Assembly (NCBI RefSeq): GCF_000330505.1 | Contig: NW_004191777.1 | Location: 259,682-323,681 of the forward strand | DNA length: 64,000 nt | Direction: 5' to 3' | Origin: Entamoeba invadens IP1 | Taxonomy: Eukaryota; Evosea; Mastigamoebida; Endamoebidae | In this document: piece after piece, positions 42,131-51,897 of the stretch | How the letters are laid out: each line of letters opens with the position of its first letter | How positions within the stretch are numbered: position 1 is the stretch's first letter | Made by a program: the position numbers and the translations under genes | The notes under the pieces: generated by a model | Told to the model about the DNA's origin: nothing | The model's input: only the letters and a program-made list of their open reading frames with translations | Database searches by the model: none

Positions 42131-43831
42131 ATGCAAAACGGGAAACGGTTACAAAGCGGCTCGTTACAAGACCTCCAAAGAACTAAACAAGAAAAGAAGA
42201 GTAAAAACCCATTCAGTTTTATTGTCTCGTTGTTCAAAGATGACCCGAAGCCACAGGAACCAAAAGTATATAAAGTGCGAATGGTGCAACCGACTCCTCA
42301 GTGTTTTTCAGAACCACTCATACGACCAAAGAGTCGAACGAAAAGCACTTTCATTGCAAAACCAATGAGTGACGACGAACTGGAAATCATTGAGAACACT
42401 ACACAACTGAAAATGGACGACTTGAAATCGACATATTACGACCACCTTAGAAGTCTTCCACTCAAAGAGCTTGAGAACATCGTCGAGTATATTCCTATGC
42501 GTCTGAGCGAGAAGGAGCGCGTGTTGTTGGAAATAGTAGAAAATGCATTTGAAGTGAGTGAATACACAAGTGCAGTTGATGTAGCAAACACCAACTATAT
42601 GACATATGGCGGATATTACTGTACACAAGGTAATGTCGGGATCGACGAGTGCAAGAAAGAGGAGATCATCAAGTCGCAACAGAAAGAAGTAAAAAAGACG
42701 ATGATTGGTCTTCTCATCTCGCACAACTTTAATATGGGGATCAACCTTTTGAAGAGCGAGGACGCACTCGAACAGTTCATGCAAGACTGCTTTGAAACTT
42801 CGCGGAGATACAAAGCGGCGAACCCCGCGATGATGATAAATACGTATCAAAAGATGATGCATTTGCTCCAAGACACTATCATATACAACCCACTTTTTAT
42901 TGGCAGAAAGTTTGAAAAGACACGCAAATTTAAGCCGATATACACTGTTGGAGAGGCCATGAAGAACCTTGGAATGACACTCGACGAAATGATGAAAGAA
43001 ATTCGACTTGGTGACGACGGGTTGGAGTTTGGGGAGATTGAAAAAAAGTATGGCGAAGTTGGTACGCGAGTGATTTATTCAGTCCGAGATGGAGTTGAGA
43101 TGTCAGCAAAGAGTTGTGGTGTGGTTTATGGGATGTTGAAACAACTTGAAAAATTTCGCGAATGTAAAAAGGAAACGAATTTGTCGATCCAATATGGGGT
43201 CGATGGGTCGAAATTAACACAAAGCCATGAAGACCACTTTGTCTTTGTCCAACAAAGTCTGACGCTGTGGTGGAACATCATGAGACAGATGCCTTTCCTT
43301 TGGATAATGACGGACAGAGACTTCTTGAGCGGTGAAGAGTACAAGTTGATAAACACGGGACAGGGTCTTCAACGAATGCAAGACTGCCCGTCCGTTTCGA
43401 GTGCGATGAGCACTATACTTCGACAAACACAGAACTTAATGTGTGGAGGAAAGACGTGGAAAGGCCTTTCTGTGGTCCACTTAGGGGATAGAGATGTTCC
43501 AAACTGTTTATTCTTCATCGACAAGTATTCACAAGTCCCATGGATCTTAGCACCAGTCCTTAAAACGTCGAAGAGAATGTTTTCACATAAAGAGTTGAAG
43601 AGAGTCCCCGTGTACTTTGAGACGGTGAGTTCGCGAACGTGGGGAAGGATCATTTTGAGGCACTTTTATCAGCACGCGTTTGATGGGAGTGGTTCCGATG
43701 GGGGGAGTTGTATTGATGGGCGTTTGACGAGTTCGTGGAATTGGTGTTCGATGATCGAGAAGTACATCTACTACCCATTGTTTATGTTGTGTGATTTCGA
43801 GGGCTTTGATGGTCCATATAAAATGAAATGA
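42131..43831 (+). CDS. DUF2009-family protein
   Basis: This 566-residue protein has a poorly conserved basic N-terminus (~1-75). The C-terminal half carries the DUF2009 signature: LWWNIMRQMPFLWIMTDRDFLSGEEY, NTGQGLQRMQ, HLGDRDVPNCLFFIDKYSQVPWIL, and the closing block HAFDGSGSDGGSCIDGRLTS followed by WNWC and FEGFDGP. The family is widely conserved in eukaryotes but its biochemical role is unknown. Conserved Asp/His/Cys in the last blocks could form a catalytic or metal site; that is inference. No signal peptide or membrane helix is seen. Single exon. Confidence 0.88.
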   Translation: MQNGKRLQSGSLQDLQRTKQEKKSKNPFSFIVSLFKDDPKPQEPKVYKVRMVQPTPQCFSEPLIRPKSRTKSTFIAKPMSDDELEIIENTTQLKMDDLKSTYYDHLRSLPLKELENIVEYIPMRLSEKERVLLEIVENAFEVSEYTSAVDVANTNYMTYGGYYCTQGNVGIDECKKEEIIKSQQKEVKKTMIGLLISHNFNMGINLLKSEDALEQFMQDCFETSRRYKAANPAMMINTYQKMMHLLQDTIIYNPLFIGRKFEKTRKFKPIYTVGEAMKNLGMTLDEMMKEIRLGDDGLEFGEIEKKYGEVGTRVIYSVRDGVEMSAKSCGVVYGMLKQLEKFRECKKETNLSIQYGVDGSKLTQSHEDHFVFVQQSLTLWWNIMRQMPFLWIMTDRDFLSGEEYKLINTGQGLQRMQDCPSVSSAMSTILRQTQNLMCGGKTWKGLSVVHLGDRDVPNCLFFIDKYSQVPWILAPVLKTSKRMFSHKELKRVPVYFETVSSRTWGRIILRHFYQHAFDGSGSDGGSCIDGRLTSSWNWCSMIEKYIYYPLFMLCDFEGFDGPYKMK

Positions 43832-43998
43832 ATTTTTTGTGTTCGTTTTAAAATTTACAACTTTACTTTGAAGAGTTGTCCCTCTTCAACATTTCTTCAA
43901 GGTGGCATTTTTGTATATAAATTATCATATTAGAAGACCAGAGTAATAGAATCCAATTGTAGAGTTTATTTTAAAGGGAATTTGCATAGAATTCAGTG

Positions 43999-44691
43999 AT
44001 GAATTCTTTCTTTGAAGAACTTGAAAGTAACAAAACCATGGAAGACGATGAGGATATCCCCGTTTTCAAAAGTTTGTTGTTTACTCGAAACACAAAAAAA
44101 CTCAAACCGTGACAATTAGTCGTTATAGTCGGCGACGCCGACGTTGGAAAAACATCACTTTTGCTTCGATATATAACACAAGCATATCAAGAAGGCGTGC
44201 GATCAACTATAGGCGTCGACGTGAAAAAGAAAATTGTTGAAGTTCAAGGCCACAAAGTCGGGTTAGCATTTTATGACACCGCAGGACAAGAAAAATTCCA
44301 AAGCGTCTCGGACTCCTATTTCAATGGTTCCACCGCCTGTATTGTTGTCTACGACATCACCCGTTTGACAACATTCAAGAACATCGAAAAGTGGGTTGCG
44401 ATGATCAAAAACAAATTATATGACGTTCCAATTCTCTTTGTTGGTAACAAGTCCGACATCGAGCAACAGCGCGACGTTCGTCTTGAAGACGGCGAGAACA
44501 TGGCAAAGCGGTTCAACGCGTTTTTCATGGAGACGTCTTGCCTCAACGGCAATGGTGTGAACAAAGCGATCAACATTTTAGTCGAACACGCAGTTTCGGA
44601 CAAACTTGTTCAGACACTCAAAGAGAGTCAACGCAACTCAGTGACACTCGAGAAACCCAATGTAGTTCAAGATAAAACCACGTGTTGTTGA
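43999..44691 (+). CDS. Rab-family small GTPase, two exons
   Basis: Exon 1 (43999-44071) encodes an acidic 24-residue lead (FEELESNKTMEDDEDIP). A 48-nt intron (44072-44119, GTTTGT...TAG) falls within the first codon of the G domain; exon 2 is 44120-44691, total 214 residues. Motifs: P-loop GDADVGKTS, switch I Thr in STIGVD, DTAGQE with Gln, NKSD, and ETS in METSC. The C-terminus KTTCC is a double-cysteine geranylgeranylation site. Rabs direct vesicle traffic; which step cannot be told. GDADVGKT is an unusual P-loop (GDSGVGKS is the norm), and the acidic lead is longer than in most Rabs. Confidence 0.95.
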
Positions 44692-44909
44692 CTTGTTCTT
44701 TGGTTTTTATGTTTTAGTAATTATAATACTAATTAGTAATAGTATTATTCGATTATAATTAATAAACTAATAATAAATATTATTAGAATTCATTTAGAAA
44801 GAATTATAGAATATACTACTAATAAAAAAACTATCATGTGGAACTAGTGACAAAAAGGTATAAAAGTGAGTCAATGACACATACATCATAAGCGGAGAGA
44901 ATTCTGACC

Positions 44910-46106
44910 TCACTCCTCATCAGAGTCGTCTTCTTCTATATCAGAGATGGCACACTCCTCGAACTTGAGTGAATCCAGTATAGTCTCCACCTTCTCACGT
45001 GTGGCCTGATTAGTCTGTGGCGAGAATTCGATCACATTAATCCCCATCTGCAAGTCTTGTAACTGTGTCATCTCCTTGTTAAACAACAGTCTTAATTCCC
45101 AAAGAAACCTGAAGTATTCTTCCCCATTTTTGCTTGTTGTTTCTTGTCTTCTGTAATGAGAAATAATGGTTCTGTCCTCATCTAAAATCACAGCAATTTC
45201 CCACACCATCGGTTGGGCGTCCTTAATAAACAAATTGCCGCAGACACCTTTCAGCTTCATTGTAGAGCTTGCGATGATCTTTTGATTGATTGCCTTCAAG
45301 AAAGTAATGACGGGCGACACTTCACTTGTTCCTTCGTCAACGTATACGCTTTTTAATACTCTCATTAAGAACGTTTTCTGGACCGACAAGTCTTCGCCAT
45401 TGTCCATCACAGCATTCCACTCTTCGTCGACTTTCTCGCAATGTTTGTCGTCAAATATTTTAGTGATGCACTTGATGACGGACAAACAGTCTCCTGCAGT
45501 GATTTTATGACCGGAGACGTCTTTAATAATTTTGACTTTCCCACCGGACTTCTCCCCATTTTCAGGGAAGAGGCAACTGATGTCTTGGCCGACCTTTCTG
45601 ACAATAGAAAGGTGTTTCAACAAACGAGGCAAATCCCCTGCTATTGGGAATGTCTCGAAATTGCCTTCGACTACAACTTTTCGAGTTTGATCTCTCCAAT
45701 CCGGCATGTTTTTCAGTAAATTCACCATAGAGCCAGCAGCATATCCATTGGTCTTTGGATCGACTACAGGCGTTGTTGTGGACGGCGACTTGTCATCTTT
45801 TTTTTGGACTGACTCGGTCCGAGTGTGCGACTTCTTGTCTTTCTTATCTTTCTTCTCCTTTTCTTTAGCTTCTTTGGCCTTTTTTTTCTCTTCTTTCTTT
45901 GTGTCACTCTTTGAATCGCTGGAGGTGTGCTTGATCCGCGAAAACAAATCAAAGAGTTTGCTTTTTCCTTTCTTCTTCTCGTGCTTCTCCTTCACATCTT
46001 TTACGTCTTTCACGTCTTTAACTTCTTCGGCGTCCGACACTGTTTTGTTAATCACTATTTCATTCACAACCACCAAACAAACTTGTTTCTTTTTACTAAG
46101 TTCCAT
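44910..46106 (-). CDS. Lys-rich protein with a conserved-looking C-terminal domain, unknown function
   Basis: The frame is open to 46193 but the first in-frame ATG is at 46106, giving 398 residues. The first ~125 are strongly charged, with a KDV triplet repeat (VKDVKDVKDVK) and Lys/Glu runs. Residues ~125-375 form a folded domain of alternating helices and strands (PDWRDQTRKVVVEGNFETF, CEKVDEEWNAVMDNGEDLSVQKTFL, FLWELRLLFNKEMTQLQD). The tail is acidic (DIEEDDSDEE). I do not recognise the domain. A short upstream ORF overlaps the start region in another frame. Confidence 0.75.
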   Translation of the reverse strand: MELSKKKQVCLVVVNEIVINKTVSDAEEVKDVKDVKDVKEKHEKKKGKSKLFDLFSRIKHTSSDSKSDTKKEEKKKAKEAKEKEKKDKKDKKSHTRTESVQKKDDKSPSTTTPVVDPKTNGYAAGSMVNLLKNMPDWRDQTRKVVVEGNFETFPIAGDLPRLLKHLSIVRKVGQDISCLFPENGEKSGGKVKIIKDVSGHKITAGDCLSVIKCITKIFDDKHCEKVDEEWNAVMDNGEDLSVQKTFLMRVLKSVYVDEGTSEVSPVITFLKAINQKIIASSTMKLKGVCGNLFIKDAQPMVWEIAVILDEDRTIISHYRRQETTSKNGEEYFRFLWELRLLFNKEMTQLQDLQMGINVIEFSPQTNQATREKVETILDSLKFEECAISDIEEDDSDEE

Positions 46107-47098
46107 TTTCAAGTTTTTCTTCTTGCTTTCCCATGTTTGTTCGGAGTATTTCCCTCTTCTCTCCTCTAAAACAGTTATTTCTATTTGGGACAATAAAAAG
46201 TATCTTACGATCGACTGCTACTAAATAGCGGGGGGTTCTTGAAAATGAAAATTGAAATTTCTATTGTTGGAACTACTGGTTTATATAAAATAAACTAGAA
46301 ATTTGGCTTTTTCTTCTTTTTTTTTCAAGTTGTCTTGTTCTTGGAAAAAGTTTTATTTTATTTTGGTGGGTATTTTTGGTTTAGTTCTTTTTTAGTTATT
46401 TTTATTATTAAGAAAAATGCTACTATTTTGGGGTTCTGTCTTTCTATTTATTTGTTTATCTTTAAATATGAACTTATTTTGGAATAAGTTGTACAAAAAT
46501 ATTAATTTTTCTTTAGAAAAACTATTATAGTTGATTTTTAAGTTTTTATTTATTATTTAATAGTTTTATTTTCATTTAAAAAATTTATGCACTTATGAAA
46601 TACTAAACCCATTTTTTTATTATTTTGAACAAGTTGTTTTTCGTATCATTCTTCATACAATTGAATATTTGAGTACCATTTATAATAACATAAAAATTAT
46701 TGATATATAGTATAATAAAATAAGAATGTGATGATGTGAAAAATCTTGTAAAAAAAGGAAATCTTGTAATTCAAAAAACTAGATCATTTTATTTTCCCGT
46801 TTCTATTTGATATCTTATATAAACAATTATTATATAAATAATAAAATGACATTTTTTATTATATGGTATTGACTTTATTATAATGAATAAATATAAATTG
46901 TTATTTAACTTTGATTTATACAATCGAAATATTTTTTAAATATCTCACAACAATTTGTTTTTCATACCATTTATGTTATAGATAAAATAAATTAATAACC
47001 AATTTAATTAAAATTAATAACTATGTGTTTTTACTATATATATATAGTATTATTAAACCATTAAATCTTGTTTAAAACCCAAATGAAAAACAACATTT
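46107..47098. other. AT-rich intergenic region, no gene seen
   Basis: This ~1-kb spacer has T-rich and A-rich runs. It contains the upstream region of the Lys-rich gene and the 3' flank of the bZIP-like gene. No coding or RNA signal was recognised. Confidence 0.55.
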
Positions 47099-47551
47099 TT
47101 ACATATCAAACACAACAAATTTCAGTTGTGGCTTCTCAAGTTGAGTCTTTAATTCCCCAACTTTACTCTGAGAGTGCTGGCATTCTTCGACAGTCTTAAG
47201 TAGTTGTTTTGTGTTTTTCAGTAATTCAGAGTACTTTGAGTATTGTTCCTCGTACCTCTTCTTTTCCAACAAGAACTCATCTCTCAGCCTCTTTTTCGAC
47301 TTTCTGACAGTCTCTTTGTTGCGGACTCTCTTGTCGATTTTTTTAATAAGAGCAATTTCGCTCTTGCAAAGTGGTTCGCCTCTCCCTTTCAGAGCCTTAA
47401 GATAACAACGGAATTCTGTTTTTGACATTTTAGTAAGAAACTTCTCAGGAAGAAGTTGGTTGAAATCCACATCGACTATTTTCTCCTCCGTTGTGTTATA
47501 CAACCTGAAGAGAAACGCAGAGGGCACTTTGCTGCAAGTTATCTTGGTCAT
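47099..47551 (-). CDS. bZIP-like transcription factor
   Basis: From the ATG at 47551 the protein is 150 residues. A basic region KKIDKRVRNKETVRKSKKRLRDE (~70-92) matches the bZIP pattern N-x2-(A/T)-x2-(C/S)-R, with Ser where many have Ala or Cys. A helix follows with heptad-spaced Leu/Tyr (YSELLKNTKQLLKTVEE). Lead-in residues LCKSEIALIKK resemble the LTEEE..LLKR of fungal and plant bZIPs. The frame stays open upstream for about 33 further basic residues without an ATG, so a short 5' exon is possible. The zipper is only about three heptads long. Confidence 0.65.
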   Translation of the reverse strand: MTKITCSKVPSAFLFRLYNTTEEKIVDVDFNQLLPEKFLTKMSKTEFRCYLKALKGRGEPLCKSEIALIKKIDKRVRNKETVRKSKKRLRDEFLLEKKRYEEQYSKYSELLKNTKQLLKTVEECQHSQSKVGELKTQLEKPQLKFVVFDM

Positions 47552-48158
47552 AAACCCAAGCTTTTTTGCAGTTCTTCTTATTGTGGTTGAACGTTGAATT
47601 CTATTTCTGGAGAACCTCCTCTTCCTTTCTTTCTTTTTTCGAACCTTTTACTGTACTTTTATGTTTTTGTTGCAGTTTGTTTATCGGAGGGTGAGTTGAC
47701 ACTTTCCTCGCTCCAATTGGCATTAATTGGGATTTCATCACAAAGCATTACCGTTATATTTTAGTATTATATTTTATTATATATTTACTATCATCTCCTA
47801 TATCAAAAAAGCTTGTTGGCACTTCTATTTTTTCTTAAATTGTCTTCCTTCGAAAAATCTTCATCGCTCTATCGAACAAAAAGAAGCAAAAAACCTACCA
47901 ATCGAACAAAATAGAATCTTGTCCGACATCTATTTTGAGAAAAAAGCACAAAATACGAAGTATTTTATTAATTATTGCATTTATACTTTTATTAATAATC
48001 GGTCATCATCATTAAAATAAAATAATAGTAATTATTATTATCATTATAGTTCCCACAAACTCACCATTTTATTCAAAATCAAATACTATTGGAGAATTAA
48101 AAAAGTAAATAATTAATAGTAAACGTAATAAAACTATTCAATTATAGCTATTTTACTA
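47552..48158. other. Spacer with possible 5' part of the bZIP gene
   Basis: Just upstream of the bZIP gene, on the minus strand, a 44-codon frame starts at an ATG near 47740 (MKSQLMPIGARKVSTHPP) and ends about 45 bp inside the open extension of the bZIP frame. The two frames overlap over Lys/Arg-rich sequence. This could be a small first exon or a frameshift; no GTTTGT donor is present. The rest is AT-rich. Confidence 0.35.
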
Positions 48159-49231
48159 TTAGTTACTGGTTTTCTTGTTGTTTTGGAAAGCGAAAACACG
48201 AAGTAACTCATCAAAGGACTTTGACTTTGAGAGGGATGCGTTCAAAGCGACAAGTTCCTTTGGAGTCTTTTGTTTTCTCCACCGTCCGGAAGGCATCTCC
48301 ATATTGTACTTCACAATTTGCATCGCCACAAACTTCGTTTTCTTGAAGCTCAGTTTCTCCAGTGTTGCGCGATTTATGAAGTCTAACAGCGTGAGTTGTG
48401 TCTTTTCAAAGTCGAACTTGTAGTCACATCTTTGGTCTTGTTGGAATATGTCGATGTTTGCTGCTGCGCCACGGCCAAGTAAAAATCCCTTCACGTTCTT
48501 CGTCTTGTCGGGAGCAAATTTATCAAAGTCACTTTGACAACACAAGTCGCCATTAATAAATAAAGGAGATGTTATAGTGTTACTCACTTTAATTAACTCA
48601 TCCCAGTCACAATCGAAGTCATATAACTGACCATGCTTTCTGCCATGGAGTGTTATCATACAAACACCAAGGGAATATAACCATTGAATGAATGAGACGG
48701 TCTCTTCACTTGTGTTTTGAAGGCGAATTTTACACGAAATGGGTTGCCCTAATGGAACAAGTGCTTTAATAATACTTTCTAATTTACTCCGATCACTAAC
48801 TAAAGCCTGTCCCATCCCACCTTTGGTACTAAATGACATCCCACACCCTAAATTGATATCAACACCACATACCTCTTTCACTAATTCAACACTTTTCACA
48901 GTCGTTGCTACATCATAGGTCCCAAGTTGTAATATCGTTTTGTCACGCTCAGAAACCTTTAACGTCAACATAACATCATCTTTGTCTTTGTATTTCACGT
49001 ACCCATCTTCTTCAACACGAATACATTGACACAACCGTTTACTAATTAATTCCTCAGTAAAGACTGCATCTGCACCATGCTCTAAACACATCGTTCGGTA
49101 TGATGAAAAGCACTGATATGTTATTTGACTACTGTTATTATTAAAACTGACAACCAACAAACAATTCCAACCATCGGCGCTAATACTCTTTTCTGTTTGT
49201 CACCTTCCCACCACTTCACTTGTTGTGCCAT
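48159..49231 (-). CDS. tRNA-dihydrouridine synthase, Dus2 type, two exons
   Basis: Exon 1 (49231-49163) encodes 23 residues ending VLAPMVGI, the FMN-binding first strand. A 50-nt intron (49162-49113, GTTTGT...CAG) joins it in phase 0 to exon 2 (49112-48159), giving 340 residues. Dus enzymes reduce uridine in the tRNA D-loop with FMN and NAD(P)H; Dus2 acts at U20. The motif with the catalytic Cys is NLGCG followed by FSTKGGMGQAL, close to the Dus2 NMGCPKQFSIKGGMG. LHGRK, FINGD and LLGRGA complete the TIM barrel. The usual Pro after the catalytic Cys is Gly here. No double-stranded-RNA-binding domain follows. Confidence 0.9.
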
Positions 49232-49280
49232 CTTATTATTTTGTTTAGTTCTTTCTTTTATTTCACACTTTTTATTATTA

Positions 49281-49352
49281 TATATTATTATATTATTATA
49301 TTATTATATTATTATATTATTATATTATTATATTATTATATTATTATATTAT
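49281..49352. repeat. Nine perfect copies of the 8-bp unit TATATTAT
   Basis: The array fills almost half of the 178-bp gap between the phosphofructokinase stop and the Dus2 start, so it lies in the Dus2 upstream region. The flanks continue with imperfect copies to about 49360. Confidence 0.95.
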
Positions 49353-49409
49353 TATTATACAAACTTCTATTGCATGACAAAAAAACCAAAAAGAGAAGTT
49401 GCGTTGTTT

Positions 49410-50717
49410 TCATTTTTTACCTTCGATGGAATCCATCATGGCTAATAAAGGACCATCAGGATTAACTCTCTTAGTGTAGTAGCATGTTCTATCAATTGGC
49501 ATTGAGACAAAGTTTCCGTTGTGATGACAAATGACAAGCCCAGTTTTTCCAGCCATGGCGACATGAACTGCTGCGTTAGACAAACACATACAGAATTGTG
49601 CGTCTCCTGATGTACACTTTGATGCTCGGATCATGTAACTTGGGTCGACAAATTTGAGGTTATACTCGATGTTCTTTGCAGAGAGGTACTTCCCTATTTC
49701 TTGTCTCAAATAAGTAATCGCGTCCCAATGAATAATGTTACCCGACTTATCAACTCCCATGTCGAGGTCTTTAGGCTTTTCGTTTTGCATCGCGCCTTCA
49801 GCAACGACGATAACGATATGTCCATGAGACGTGAGTCTCTTTTCTACAAACGCGCAAATGGTCTTGATGGGAACATCTTTCTCGGGTATAAGAACCATAT
49901 TGACATCTCCGTTCGCCAAAGACGCATTCAACGCAATAAATCCTGCATCTCTTCCCATCAGTCTCACTAATCCAATCCCATTCTTCGCACTTTTCGCTTC
50001 ATTATGAATCGTTTTAATGGCTTCTTGAGAAAGCCCAACAGCAGTCTGGAAGCCAAAAGTAGTGTCTGTGTAACTGATATCGTTATCTATAGTCTTTGGA
50101 ATACCAACTACTACTATAGGAACCTTCAGAAGTCTAAGTTCTTTATTAATCGCGTTTGCTCCCTTCAGTGTTCCATCTCCTCCTATAGTAAAAAGTATAT
50201 CAAATCCGTTGTCGATCAGAAATTGAGCCATCAATTTGGGGTCTTGCGCACCACGAGACGTTCCTAAGATGGACCCACCATTTTGATGGATGTCTCCAAC
50301 CAAATCGGGAGTGAGGCGTAACACTTCACTGGTCTCGGGGTTCAATCCTTCATATCCCCATTTGAGACCAAACACGTTGGTGACATTATATCGATTGTAC
50401 ATATTCAATACAATACCACGAATGACGTTATTCAGTCCAGGGCACAACCCTCCACATGTCACAATAGCTACTTTAGTCTTCAGTGGGTCAAAAAAGATGT
50501 TTTGAGTCGGTCCTGCTAGTTCGACCTCCTCTTCACTGCGCAACATCCCTTTCACTTTAACGGCAGACAACTTCATTTTCATGCCATCGACAAACGGCTC
50601 CGGACTGGCAAACTTGTTCTCTATGGTTGGAGTACCAACACTTTCAACTGTCAAAGGAGGAACCGGTTCTAATGGGTTCTTTGGAAACAACACGTGGTCA
50701 CGTCGGTATATCGCCAT
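49410..50717 (-). CDS. ATP-type 6-phosphofructokinase, 435 residues
   Basis: The enzyme phosphorylates fructose 6-phosphate in glycolysis. Landmarks are GGLCPGLNNVIRG (phosphate-donor loop), GGDGTLKGA, the catalytic PKTIDNDISYTDTTFGF, the sugar-phosphate-binding LMGRDAGF and the EG of VVAEGAM. GGDGT, not GGDDS, at the donor-specificity site points to ATP rather than pyrophosphate; this follows from known specificity work on the family. The length agrees with the 48-kDa class of Entamoeba and kinetoplastid-like PFKs; the other Entamoeba enzyme is a 60-kDa PPi form. Residues ~1-80 are a group-specific N-terminal extension. Confidence 0.95.
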   Translation of the reverse strand: MAIYRRDHVLFPKNPLEPVPPLTVESVGTPTIENKFASPEPFVDGMKMKLSAVKVKGMLRSEEEVELAGPTQNIFFDPLKTKVAIVTCGGLCPGLNNVIRGIVLNMYNRYNVTNVFGLKWGYEGLNPETSEVLRLTPDLVGDIHQNGGSILGTSRGAQDPKLMAQFLIDNGFDILFTIGGDGTLKGANAINKELRLLKVPIVVVGIPKTIDNDISYTDTTFGFQTAVGLSQEAIKTIHNEAKSAKNGIGLVRLMGRDAGFIALNASLANGDVNMVLIPEKDVPIKTICAFVEKRLTSHGHIVIVVAEGAMQNEKPKDLDMGVDKSGNIIHWDAITYLRQEIGKYLSAKNIEYNLKFVDPSYMIRASKCTSGDAQFCMCLSNAAVHVAMAGKTGLVICHHNGNFVSMPIDRTCYYTKRVNPDGPLLAMMDSIEGKK

Positions 50718-50912
50718 TTTGTGTTTCGAGTTTCGAATTGCGAAGTATTTGTTATTATTGGTATTAACTTCGACTTTTCTTCTTTTTTTCTGTACATTCT
50801 TATAGTTCTTTATTAATAAATGTATTATACATTTAAACTAGATGGCATATCACAAGTTATGGTATTTTTAATGGTTAAATACTATACATTTATAGTATTT
50901 ATATCAAATGAA

Positions 50913-51257
50913 TCACAAAGTAATTGTTGGGTTAATTTTGAGTGACTTTATCATCCTTTCGGCTGGTCTAAAGCACCAAGCAGCTCCAAATAAAGTGAAA
51001 CGTGTGTTTTGATAGAACATATGGAAGTTCGACTTATTTTTCTGAATGATGTGAATTTTGACAGGAGTTGTTTGTGAGGCTAAGACGATTGTGTTCTTCG
51101 ACTCGAACACACATATTCCTTCAGCTCCAAATAAATTTGGGTTTTTCGACTGGAAAACACGGAGACGTGCCCCTTGAATTTCGCATTTCGTGATTGAGTC
51201 AAGTCCTTTTTCAGGTATATATATCTTCGATATATAGTTTTCCCACAATTGGTTCAT
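50913..51257 (-). CDS. POP4: RNase P/MRP protein subunit Rpp29/Pop4
   Basis: This 114-residue protein is mainly one Rpp29/Pop4 fold, a six-stranded SH3-like barrel. The pattern KCEIQGARLRVFQSKNPNLFGAEGICVFESKNTIVLAS fits the family's (D/E)..GA.l.V..S.nP..vG..G.V..E..nt. The N-terminal helix LWENYISKIY is also typical. RNase P removes 5' leaders from pre-tRNA; Rpp29 contacts its specificity domain. It is near the minimal archaeal length (human is 220), lacking the N-terminal extension. Confidence 0.85.
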   Translation of the reverse strand: MNQLWENYISKIYIPEKGLDSITKCEIQGARLRVFQSKNPNLFGAEGICVFESKNTIVLASQTTPVKIHIIQKNKSNFHMFYQNTRFTLFGAAWCFRPAERMIKSLKINPTITL

Positions 51258-51337
51258 CGAGTTTAATATATTTGGGCTATTATGTTAAGCTCTTATTGTA
51301 ATATTATGTTATATAGTTTAATATAGTTTAATATTTA

Positions 51338-51601
51338 TTAAACAAACTTAAGCTTTTCAAAGTCTTTCTTTAAATTGGCGACATTAGAAGGGCGGCGCAT
51401 TGGCTTAGTTGCATCCCCATTTTTCTTGAATTCAATGAATTTTGGTAAGAGAAGAGCGGTACTTATATCCCTGACTGCTCGATCTTGTAAAGATTTAGGA
51501 ACAGTTTTTGGTACGTATTCTGTGAGCTTTCCTTGTCTGTCTTGTTTAAGCTCGTAGTTTGAACCAATAATTGTTTTGTAAGGCCTGTATTTGTTAGACA
51601 T
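51338..51601 (-). CDS. Small protein, 87 residues, unknown
   Basis: The ATG at 51601 opens a polar, basic protein (KYRPYKTIIGSNYELKQDRQ; TKPMRRPSNVANLKKDF) with a Pro-rich middle and no hydrophobic segment. Its composition is clearly coding. No family is recognised. Confidence 0.6.
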   Translation of the reverse strand: MSNKYRPYKTIIGSNYELKQDRQGKLTEYVPKTVPKSLQDRAVRDISTALLLPKFIEFKKNGDATKPMRRPSNVANLKKDFEKLKFV

Positions 51602-51897
51602 TATACAATTATTAGGTTATAAGTGTTTTTTCAATAATTCTATATTTCAAAATTCTGACTTTAACGATAATTATCATTATATAGTTTATTTATTATATTA
51701 AAGAAATTTATTAGTAAATAGTTTTTTTATTATACTTATACTAATAACAGTAAATATCAATAAAAATACAATACAGTAAATTATTTATAATTATTATTAT
51801 TAACCAATAGTTCAAATTTCGGTTGTTTTTGAACATTTGAGTAGTTTCAAAATACGAAAAAACCAACAGAACTTGACAATCTCGAAAACATCAAAAG
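51602..51897. promoter_or_regulatory. Divergent promoter region before the TBC1D23-like gene
   Basis: AT-rich sequence with a GAAC box at 51869-51872 (AGAACTTGACA) 26 bases before the plus-strand ATG. It is shared with the small minus-strand gene starting at 51601. Confidence 0.45.

Noticed and set aside
45706..46224. 172-codon Ser/Phe-rich plus frame
   Set aside because: It is antisense to the Lys-rich N-terminus of the gene at 44910-46106.
49270..49360. CRISPR-like or functional direct-repeat array
   Set aside because: The unit is a pure A/T octamer without spacers, so it is a simple satellite.
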